This document shows positions 43,327 to 50,336 of a DNA stretch of 64,000 nucleotides, piece after piece. Source of the DNA: Pseudoduganella aquatica. Its GTDB lineage: Bacteria > Pseudomonadota > Gammaproteobacteria > Burkholderiales > Burkholderiaceae_D. The notes under the pieces are model-generated. The model saw only the letters and a program-made list of their open reading frames with translations. It searched no databases and was not told the DNA's origin. The stretch lies in assembly GCF_009857595.1 (NCBI RefSeq), contig NZ_WWCU01000023.1, positions 40,063-104,062 on the forward strand, written 5' to 3'. The first letter of the stretch is position 1. Each line of letters starts with the position of its first letter. Both the position numbers and the translations under genes were made by a program.

Positions 43327-43823
43327 TTGAATGTCCTTTGATGTAAACCTGCTAGTCACTTGGTCGGCAGTCAACACGGCTGCTGGCCCTTGCCTTGTGC
43401 GATACCTACTCCTTGTTTTGTTTTTCTATCGTTGCCAGCTGCCTGCGCTGGTACGGATTGCCCGTACCTCGGAGCTGTGCTTTGTGGCCGTGCGGTGGGC
43501 TTTGCCGGCATATTTGTGTGTACGTCGTAACGCATCTTACGTCTATGAAATTTATTATTGCTCTATTGGTTCAGGAAGTCAAAAGGTATGTCGTAATTAA
43601 CTTAATTAGTTTCTATAACCACCTGATTTTAAACAGGAAAATCTTGGAAATAGTTAAATTTCCAGTGGTTTTTACCGCGTTTTTCCGGTGCTTTTGTGCC
43701 ACATTAGCACGGCTGAAGCAGTCATGCTGACCGGCACGCAAACCGTGCGCGTGTGTCCGCCTTTGCGTTAAGATGGCCCCATCCTATGATGCCCCTTATT
43801 TACCAGACAACGGAAGAAACAAG
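43327..43823. other. AT-rich intergenic region between prkA and adenine deaminase
   Basis: A divergent promoter region of about 500 bases that drops well below window GC content from about 43540 to 43690. It contains nested dyads (GGAAAT-N6-ATTTCC at about 43645-43662 and an outer AACCAC/GTGGTT pair at about 43617-43670). The open frames within it are cysteine-rich and lack ribosome sites. It should hold the promoters of prkA and the deaminase gene; I see no clear consensus for either. Confidence 0.6.
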
Positions 43824-44834
43824 ATGAACAACCAGCTGCGCACGGTGGTGCAGGCCATGCCGAAAGCCGAACTGCATATCCATATCGAAGGCTCGCTGGA
43901 ACCCGAGCTGATTTTTGCGCTGGCCGCGCGCAACGGCGTGGCCCTGCCATACGCCTCGGTGGAGGCGCTGCGCGCCGCGTATGCCTTTACCGACCTGCAA
44001 TCCTTCCTCGATATCTACTATGCCGGCGCCAGCGTGCTGCTGCAGGAGCAGGACTTCTACGACATGACGGCGGCCTACCTGAAAAAAGCCGAGGCCGACA
44101 ATGTGCGCCACACGGAAATCTTCTTCGACCCGCAAACGCACACCGCGCGCGGCGTGGCCATGGAGACCGTGTTCAACGGCATCCACCGCGCCTGCCAGGA
44201 CAGCCCGGTCAGCGCCACGCTGATCATGTGCTTCCTGCGCCATCTGTCGGAAGAGGACGCGCTGTCCACGCTGGAGGCGGCCACGCCTTACCTGGACAAG
44301 ATTATCGGCGTGGGCCTGGACTCGTCCGAAGTGGGCCACCCGCCGGAGAAATTCGCGCGCGTGTTTGCGCGCTGCCGCGAGCTGGGCCTGCACCTGGTGG
44401 CGCACGCGGGCGAAGAAGGCCCGCCGGCGTATATTGAGTCGGCGCTGGACGTGCTGCACGTGGAGCGCATCGACCACGGCGTGCGCGTGCTGGAGGACGC
44501 GGCGCTGACGGCGCGGGTGGCGCGCGAGCGCATCGCGCTGACGGTCTGCCCGCTGTCGAACACCAAGCTGCGCGTGTTCGACCAGATGAAGGACCACAAC
44601 CTGGTGCAGCTGCTGGACGCAGGCCTGGTGGCCACGGTGAATTCGGACGACCCGGCCTACTTCGGCGGCTATATGAACGACAACTTCATCGCCACCTTCG
44701 AGGCCTTGCCGCTCACGCTGGCGCACGCCCGCACGCTGGCGCGCAACAGCTTCGAAGCGTCCTTCCTGCCGGCGGAGCAGAAGCAGCGCTTCCTCGCCGA
44801 AGTGGATGCCTATTTCGCCGCCGTCCCGGCCTAA
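43824..44834 (+). CDS. Adenine deaminase (adenosine deaminase-like family)
   Basis: A 336-residue amidohydrolase with HIHIEGSL (zinc histidines, residues about 18-25), the HAGEEGPP general-acid region near 197, ERIDHGVRV and the second metal-ligand motif VNSDDPAYFGGY around 284-295. The residues around the active site (FFDPQTHTARG, VGLDSSEVGHPPEKF and DDPAYFGGY) are those of the group exemplified by Pseudomonas PA0148, which deaminates adenine to hypoxanthine, rather than adenosine. Start: ATG at 43824, preceded by GGAAGAAACAAG. It feeds purine salvage. It is single, with an ABC permease gene 10 bases after it. Confidence 0.85.
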   Translation: MNNQLRTVVQAMPKAELHIHIEGSLEPELIFALAARNGVALPYASVEALRAAYAFTDLQSFLDIYYAGASVLLQEQDFYDMTAAYLKKAEADNVRHTEIFFDPQTHTARGVAMETVFNGIHRACQDSPVSATLIMCFLRHLSEEDALSTLEAATPYLDKIIGVGLDSSEVGHPPEKFARVFARCRELGLHLVAHAGEEGPPAYIESALDVLHVERIDHGVRVLEDAALTARVARERIALTVCPLSNTKLRVFDQMKDHNLVQLLDAGLVATVNSDDPAYFGGYMNDNFIATFEALPLTLAHARTLARNSFEASFLPAEQKQRFLAEVDAYFAAVPA

Positions 44835-44844
44835 AGCCTAGTCC

Positions 44845-47382
44845 ATGTTCAAACTTGCCCTCCGTATGACCCTGCGCGACTGGCGCGCGGGGCAGTTGCG
44901 CTTCCTGCTGGTGGCGCTGATCGTGGCGGTGTCCGCCCTGTCGGCGTCCGGCTTCTTTATCGACCGCTTGCGCGCGGCGCTGGAGCGCGACGCGCACCAG
45001 CTGCTGGGTGCGGACCTGGTGCTCAACGCGGACCAGCCGGTGGACCCGGCCTGGCGCGCGGAGGCGCAGCGGCGCGGCCTGTTGATGGCGGACACGGTGG
45101 TGTTCCCCAGCATGGCGCAGGCGGGCGAGGGCGACGCGGTGCAGTCGCAGCTGGTGTCGCTGAAGGCGGTGAGCAGCGGCTATCCGCTGCGCGGCCGCGT
45201 GAAGACCAGCACCGACGCCGTGCAGGCCAACGACGGCATCGGCGTGGCCGCCGGCGACGTGCCGCAGCCCGGCACGGCCTGGGTGGACGCCGGGCTGCTG
45301 ACGGCGCTGAAGGTGGCGGTGGGCGGCGAGATCAAGCTGGGCGACAGGACCTTCAAGGTGGCCAGCCTGATCGCGGCCGAGCCGGACCGGGGCGCCTCCT
45401 TTATGAACTTTGCGCCGCGCGTGATGCTGCCGCTGCCGGACCTGGCCGCCACCGGCCTGGTGCAGCCGGGCGCGCGCGTGACCTACCGCCTGCTGCTGGC
45501 GGCGCCGCCGCAGCGCGGCGAGGCCATCGCCGACTATGAAGCCTGGCTGCGCGCAAAAATCGAGGCGGACGGCGTCAAGGGCGTGCGCGTCGATTCGCTG
45601 GAAGCGGGCCGTCCCGAGATGCGCTCCACCCTGGAGCGCGCCGACCGCTTCCTGTCGCTGGTGGGCCTGCTCTCGGCCATGCTGGCGGCGGTGGCCGTGG
45701 CGATGGCCGCGCGCCGCTTCATGACGCGCCACCTGGACGCCTGCGCCATGCTGCGCTGCCTGGGCCTGACGCAGAACCAGGCCACCGCCATGTATCTGAT
45801 CGAGTTCCTGCTGGTGGGCCTGGCGGGCAGCGTGATCGGCGTGGCGATCGGTTTCGGCAGCCACTTCGTGCTGCTCGAAGCGCTGGGAAAACTGGTGGCC
45901 AACGACTTGCCGCCGGCTAGCATCCGCCCCGCGCTGCAAGGCGTGGCCACCGGCATGCTGCTGCTGGCCGGCTTTGCGCTGCCGCCCATACTCCAGCTGC
46001 GCAACGTGCCGCACAATCGCGTGATCCGGCGCGAAGCGGCCGCGCCGCAGCCGATGGCGCTGGCCACCTACGGCCTGGGCCTGGGCAGCTTTGTGCTGCT
46101 GTTGCTGTGGCAGGCAGGCGACGCCAAGCTGGCGCTGATGACGGCGCTTGGCTTCCTGGGCGCCTTCGCCGTGTTCGCGCTGGTGGGATGGCTGGGCCTG
46201 AAGTCGCTCAAGACGCTGCGCGGCGCCTTCCGCCACCAGGCCTGGCGCTTCGCTGTGACCTCGCTGCAGCGCCGCCCCGGCGCCACCGTGGTGCAGATCG
46301 TGTCGCTGGCGCTGGGCCTGATGGCCTTGCTGCTGCTGACCGTGGTGCGCGGCGATTTGATGACGGCCTGGCGCAACGCCACCCCGGCCGATGCGCCCAA
46401 CCGCTTCATCATCAATATCCAGCCGGAGCAGAAGGACGAGATCGCCAAGCGGCTGGCCAGCGCGGGCGTGGTGAATGCGCCGCTGTATCCCATGATACGG
46501 GGCCGATTGATCGCCGTGAATGGCGCGGCCATCACCGCCGCCACCTACACCGACGAGCGCGCGCGCGGCCTGGCGGACCGCGAGTTCAACCTGTCCACCA
46601 TGAACGCCATGCAGGAAGGGAACCGCATCGCGGCGGGGCAGTGGTTCAATGACGCGGCCTTGCCGGCCGGCGCGGCGGAAGCGTCGGTGGAGGAGGGCAT
46701 TGCCAAGACCTTGCGCCTGAAGTTGGGCGACACCATGCGCTTCGATATCGCAGGCTCGCCGGTGGAGGCGAAGATCACCAGCCTGCGCAAGCTGGAATGG
46801 GGTTCGATGCGGGTGAACTTCTTCGTCATCATCAATCCCAAGGCGATGGCGGACGCGCCGCAAAGCTGGATCACGGCCTTCCATTTGCCCAAGGGGCAGG
46901 CCGCGCTGGGCAATGCACTCACGCGCGACTATCCCAACCTGACCATTGTCGACGTGGGCAGCGTGCTGCGCCAGGTGCAGGCGGTGCTGGACCAGGTGAT
47001 CATGGCGGTGGAGTTTTTGTTTGCCTTTACTTTGCTGTCCGGCGTGCTGGTGCTGTACGCGGCGCTGATGGGATCGCAGGACGAGCGCACCCGGGAGGCG
47101 GGCTTGCTGCGCGCGCTGGGCGCCACCCGCAAGCAGCTGTCGCAGGCGCAGCTGATCGAGTTCACGCTGGTGGGCGCGCTGGCGGGCCTGCTGGCGGCCA
47201 GCGGCGCGGCGGCCATGGGCTGGGGCCTGGCGACCTACCAGTTCAAGTTTGAATGGGCTTTCAATCCGGGCGTGTGGCTGGCCGGGCTGGCCGTGGGCGC
47301 GCTGTGCGCCATCGCGGGCGGCTGGCTGGGGCTGCGCGGCGTGCTGTCCAAGCCGCCGCTGCAAACGCTGCGCGAAGCGTGA
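44845..47382 (+). CDS. Large ABC transporter permease (YbbP/FtsX type)
   Basis: An 845-residue inner-membrane protein. It has an N-terminal helix, a periplasmic MacB-like domain (about 40-250), FtsX-type membrane blocks (about 270-420 with FLLVGLAGSVIGVAIGFG) and a second periplasmic and membrane set (FLFAFTLLSGVLVLYAALMG, then LIEFTLVGALAGLLAASGAA). This layout is that of the YbbP-like permeases, which work with a LolD/YbbA-type ATPase and act on lipids or exported proteins. No ATPase gene lies beside it. It starts 10 bases after the deaminase gene. Confidence 0.9.
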   Translation: MFKLALRMTLRDWRAGQLRFLLVALIVAVSALSASGFFIDRLRAALERDAHQLLGADLVLNADQPVDPAWRAEAQRRGLLMADTVVFPSMAQAGEGDAVQSQLVSLKAVSSGYPLRGRVKTSTDAVQANDGIGVAAGDVPQPGTAWVDAGLLTALKVAVGGEIKLGDRTFKVASLIAAEPDRGASFMNFAPRVMLPLPDLAATGLVQPGARVTYRLLLAAPPQRGEAIADYEAWLRAKIEADGVKGVRVDSLEAGRPEMRSTLERADRFLSLVGLLSAMLAAVAVAMAARRFMTRHLDACAMLRCLGLTQNQATAMYLIEFLLVGLAGSVIGVAIGFGSHFVLLEALGKLVANDLPPASIRPALQGVATGMLLLAGFALPPILQLRNVPHNRVIRREAAAPQPMALATYGLGLGSFVLLLLWQAGDAKLALMTALGFLGAFAVFALVGWLGLKSLKTLRGAFRHQAWRFAVTSLQRRPGATVVQIVSLALGLMALLLLTVVRGDLMTAWRNATPADAPNRFIINIQPEQKDEIAKRLASAGVVNAPLYPMIRGRLIAVNGAAITAATYTDERARGLADREFNLSTMNAMQEGNRIAAGQWFNDAALPAGAAEASVEEGIAKTLRLKLGDTMRFDIAGSPVEAKITSLRKLEWGSMRVNFFVIINPKAMADAPQSWITAFHLPKGQAALGNALTRDYPNLTIVDVGSVLRQVQAVLDQVIMAVEFLFAFTLLSGVLVLYAALMGSQDERTREAGLLRALGATRKQLSQAQLIEFTLVGALAGLLAASGAAAMGWGLATYQFKFEWAFNPGVWLAGLAVGALCAIAGGWLGLRGVLSKPPLQTLREA

Positions 47383-47383
47383 T

Positions 47384-47475
47384 GGCGGGTTACGGCGCAA
47401 GCGCCTAACCCGCCCTACGGTCGTTGCGTAGTTGCGTAGGGCGGGTTAGCGCGGCGCCGCCGCGCGTAACCCGCC
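47384..47475. repeat. Paired REP hairpin element (copy C)
   Basis: The same two GGCGGGTTA/TAACCCGCC hairpins with inner GTAG tetranucleotides, separated by GTCGTTGCGTAGTTG-like spacer bases. It starts two bases after the ABC permease stop codon and ends two bases before the stop of the convergent response regulator gene. Confidence 0.85.
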
Positions 47476-47476
47476 G

Positions 47477-48442
47477 TTACGCGGCTTCGCTCAGATACTG
47501 GGCGTGGGTGTAGGGCTGCTCGCTCAGATAGCTGGGCGGCAGCTCGAACAGCGCCCAGTAGTAGGTCTGCTCGCCCCGGCAGACCTGCGGCTCCTGGCAG
47601 TAGCGCTGCCATGCGCCGCCGATGGACCTGTCGTACATGCCATCGCGCCCCTCGTGGTCGAAGAAGGGCAGCACCCGGCGCTGCTCCAGCGCCTGCAGCA
47701 GCGGGCGCGGCGCGCCGCTGTCGCGCGCGATTTCGTATTGCGCCCGCATGCCCGCTTCCGTTTCCACCACCATCAGCTGCGCCTCGCCCGCCTCGTCTAT
47801 CAGCAGGATGCCGTTCGGCTGGGGGAATATGTAGTGCTCCACGAAACCGTGGTTGTGGTACAGCTGGCGCACCACCTCGGCCACCTGGCGGCATTGCAGG
47901 AAGCTGTATTCGTGCATGGCCAGCAGGTCGCCGGCCACGCGTTCCTGGTCCAGGAACCAGGCTTGCTGCATGCGCGCGATCTCGCGTTCCAGCTGCGCCG
48001 GCGCGTCCCCGTCCTGCTTGCGCACGTAGCGGTCGATCAGGCCACTGTTCATGGCCTCCATGGCGATGCGCTCCTCGCCCGGCCCGGCCAGCAGGATTTT
48101 CTTGCACGGCAGGTATTGCAGCGCGCGGCAGAAGTCCAGGCCGTTCATATGCGGCATGTAAAAATCCACCACCACCACCGAGGGCACGGCAAAGCGCCCG
48201 CGCTGGCCGCTGACGCGGAAGATGCTGTCCACGTCCACCGTCACGCTGCAGGCCGGCAGGTCGTGGTTGACCCGCAGCGGCACGCGTTCGTGCTGGGGGC
48301 TCTGCATCAGCCAGGCCAGCGCTTCGTCCGCCTGGTGGAAAACCTTGCGTCCATGGGGCCGGGGCGGAAGACTTTGCAGCAAAGAACTGCTGTCGTCCAC
48401 CAGAACGGTGAGCATGGGGTGGGCGTAGATGGGCAGTTTCAT
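47477..48442 (-). CDS. Response regulator with uncharacterised C-terminal region
   Basis: A 321-residue protein. The receiver domain (about 8-150) has the acidic pair D16/D17, the phosphoacceptor D93 in VVVVDFYMPHMNGLDF and K/T switch residues around KKILLAGPGEERIAME. The usual receiver is stretched by an insertion between beta 1 and D93 (about 30 residues more than normal). The remaining about 170 residues have no helix-turn-helix, GGDEF, EAL or ATPase motif that I recognise. It includes a surface-like part with YIFPQPNGILLIDEAG. It is transcribed away from a truncated hemoglobin gene, with an FNR-type box between them. Confidence 0.85.
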   Translation of the reverse strand: MKLPIYAHPMLTVLVDDSSSLLQSLPPRPHGRKVFHQADEALAWLMQSPQHERVPLRVNHDLPACSVTVDVDSIFRVSGQRGRFAVPSVVVVDFYMPHMNGLDFCRALQYLPCKKILLAGPGEERIAMEAMNSGLIDRYVRKQDGDAPAQLEREIARMQQAWFLDQERVAGDLLAMHEYSFLQCRQVAEVVRQLYHNHGFVEHYIFPQPNGILLIDEAGEAQLMVVETEAGMRAQYEIARDSGAPRPLLQALEQRRVLPFFDHEGRDGMYDRSIGGAWQRYCQEPQVCRGEQTYYWALFELPPSYLSEQPYTHAQYLSEAA

Positions 48443-48498
48443 TCGCTTAATTACTTTTGATCAGAGTAGAAGTTTCTCGCGGAATAGTGCTTTGACGT

Positions 48499-48512
48499 TT
48501 GATCAATATCAA
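48499..48512. promoter_or_regulatory. FNR/Anr box between response regulator and truncated hemoglobin
   Basis: TTGAT, CAAT, ATCAA is a perfect match to the FNR consensus TTGAT-N4-ATCAA. It lies 19-32 bases before the hemoglobin start and 57 bases before the response-regulator start. The spacing to a TATGAT -10 candidate at 48530-48535 is not class II, so activation or repression cannot be told. Confidence 0.7.
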
Positions 48513-48530
48513 GCTTTTGCTGTGTAGGCT

Positions 48531-48932
48531 ATGATGGAGCTTATGAATGAGCCACAATCCCTGTATGACACCATAGGCGGCGAGGGCAAGCTGCGTGAAA
48601 TGGTGGACCGTTTTTACGACCTGATGGAGCTGGAGCCGGAATTTGCCGTGCTGCGCGCCCTGCATCCGCCCAGCACGGACGGCTCGCGCGACAAGCTGTT
48701 CTGGTTCCTGTCCGGCTGGATGGGCGGGCCGGACGCCTATATCGAGCGTTTCGGCCATCCGCGCCTGCGCATGCGCCACATGCCGTTCGCCATCGGCACC
48801 ACCGAGCGCGACCAGTGGCTGCGCGCCATGGCCTGGGCCATGGAGGACGTGGGCATCGCCGAGCCGCTGCGCGTGCGGCTGATGGAATCCTTCTACCAGA
48901 CGGCGGACTGGATGCGGAATCATCCGCATTGA
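48531..48932 (+). CDS. Group II truncated hemoglobin
   Basis: A 133-residue globin (ATGs at 48531, 48534 and 48543 are all possible; the 48543 start leaves 129 residues). The trHbII marks are present: SLYDTIGGEGKL at the N-terminus, proximal-histidine region FGHPRLRMRHMPFAIG (His F8) and the invariant tryptophan G8 in ERDQWLRAM. Members bind oxygen or NO with high affinity. The gene sits under an FNR-type box, fitting a role at low oxygen or with nitric oxide. It is divergent from the response regulator. Confidence 0.93.
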   Translation: MMELMNEPQSLYDTIGGEGKLREMVDRFYDLMELEPEFAVLRALHPPSTDGSRDKLFWFLSGWMGGPDAYIERFGHPRLRMRHMPFAIGTTERDQWLRAMAWAMEDVGIAEPLRVRLMESFYQTADWMRNHPH

Positions 48933-48941
48933 ACTGACTTC

Positions 48942-50204
48942 ATGACCCATATCGAATTCCTCGTATTGCTGGCGCTGGGCGCCGTTTTGCTGGTCCTGCA
49001 AATCCTGATGCTGCTGCGCGGGCGAGGCGGCGGCGAGACGGCCGGCCTGGCCGCCCATATCGAGCGGGTGGAGCGCGAAGTGCGCATGCAGCTGCAGGCC
49101 ACGGCGCAGGCCTCGCGCCAGGAAATGGGGCAGACGCTGGCGCAGTCGCACGCGGCCACGGTGCAGCAGCTGGACGGCATGCGGCGCCAGATCGAGGTGC
49201 TGACCGAGTCGAACGCGCGCCGCCTGCTGGAAGTGCGCGCCACGCTGGAAGTGAAAATGCGCGAGCTGCAGACCGACAACGGCGCGCGCCTGGAGGAAAT
49301 GCGCAAGACCGTGGACGAAAAGCTGCACGCCACGCTGGAGGCGCGTTTGAGCGCGTCGTTCCAGCAGGTGTCGGAGCGGCTGGAGCGGGTGCACCAGGGG
49401 CTGGGCGAGATGCAGCTGCTGGCGCAGGGCGTGGGCGACCTGAAGCGCGTGCTGACCAATGTGAAAACGCGCGGCACCTGGGGCGAGGTGCAGCTGGAAA
49501 TGCTGCTCGAGCAGGTGCTGACGCCGGACCAGTATGCGAAGAATGTGGAGACCGTGGCGGGCAGCAATGCGCGCGTGGAGTTCGCGCTCAAGCTGCCGGG
49601 CCAGGTGGCGGGCGGCGCGCCGGTGTGGATGCCGATCGACGCCAAGTTCCCGAAAGAGCAGTACGAGCGCCTGCTGGACGCTGCCGAGCGGGCCGATGCG
49701 GAAGGCGTGGCCACCGCCGGGCGCGAGCTGGAGCGCGCCGTGCGCGGCGAGGCCAAGACCATCGCCGACAAATACCTGGCGCCGCCGCAGACCACGGATT
49801 TCGCCATCCTGTTCCTGCCCACGGAGGGGCTGTACGCGGAAGTGATGCGCAGGCCGGGGCTGGCGGACGAGCTGCAGCGCGTGAACCGCGTCAGCATCGC
49901 CGGGCCGTCCACGCTGATGGCCTTGCTGAACAGCTTGCAGATGGGCTTCCGCACGCTGGCGCTGGAAAAGCGTTCGTCCGAGGTGTGGCAGGTGCTGGGC
50001 GCGGTGAAAACCGAGTTCGGCAAGTTCGGCGACGTGCTGGCCGCCACCAAGCTCACGCTGGAGAAGGCGGCGCGCAATATCGAAACGGCCGAAGTGCGCA
50101 GCCGCCAGATGGCGCGCAAGCTGAAAACCGTGGAAGCGCTGCCCAGCGAAGCGGCCCAGCTGATGCTGGGGCCTGACACTGATCAGGATGCGCTGGACAG
50201 TTGA
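48942..50204 (+). CDS. rmuC: DNA recombination protein RmuC
   Basis: A 420-residue protein with an N-terminal membrane segment (about 5-22), a long coiled coil (about 30-135) and the RmuC nuclease-like domain (about 150-390) with GTWGEVQLEMLLEQVL, WMPIDAKFPKEQYERLLD and FLPTEGLYAEVM. It limits DNA inversions at short inverted repeats. The lysine/acidic residues of the PD-(D/E)XK-like core are kept (DAKFP). It follows the truncated hemoglobin gene by nine bases. Confidence 0.95.
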   Translation: MTHIEFLVLLALGAVLLVLQILMLLRGRGGGETAGLAAHIERVEREVRMQLQATAQASRQEMGQTLAQSHAATVQQLDGMRRQIEVLTESNARRLLEVRATLEVKMRELQTDNGARLEEMRKTVDEKLHATLEARLSASFQQVSERLERVHQGLGEMQLLAQGVGDLKRVLTNVKTRGTWGEVQLEMLLEQVLTPDQYAKNVETVAGSNARVEFALKLPGQVAGGAPVWMPIDAKFPKEQYERLLDAAERADAEGVATAGRELERAVRGEAKTIADKYLAPPQTTDFAILFLPTEGLYAEVMRRPGLADELQRVNRVSIAGPSTLMALLNSLQMGFRTLALEKRSSEVWQVLGAVKTEFGKFGDVLAATKLTLEKAARNIETAEVRSRQMARKLKTVEALPSEAAQLMLGPDTDQDALDS

Positions 50205-50223
50205 GGCGCGGGTCCGCAGGCAT

Positions 50224-50330
50224 GGCGGGTTACGCGGAGTTCCCCGCTAACCCGCCCTACGCCTCGATACGATGCCGCTCAATGCTGTGCATCGTAGGGC
50301 GGGTTAGCGGGCGCGCCCGCGTAACCCGCC
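50224..50330. repeat. Paired REP hairpin element (copy D)
   Basis: The same paired hairpins: left GGCGGGTTACG...CGCTAACCCGCC, right GGCGGGTTAGCG...CGCGTAACCCGCC, with inner CCCTACG/CATCGTAGGG ends and a spacer of about 30 bases (two short GATACGAT/ATGCATCG-like parts). It separates the convergent rmuC and mobA-moeA genes. Confidence 0.85.
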
Positions 50331-50336
50331 AGCGGC

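Noticed and set aside
43395..43730. 111-codon frame in the prkA upstream region
   Set aside because: Cysteine-rich random-looking translation, no ribosome site, lies in AT-rich promoter DNA.
47477..48442. Assignment of the response regulator to an LqsR/JqsR-type quorum-sensing regulator
   Set aside because: Janthinobacterium has such a system, but no autoinducer synthase or sensor kinase lies nearby and I cannot match the C-terminal region by eye.
48530..48543. Leaderless transcription of the truncated hemoglobin from TATGAT at 48530-48535
   Set aside because: Possible, but the spacing to the FNR-type box is about four to five bases short of class II and no -35 is visible; not enough to call.
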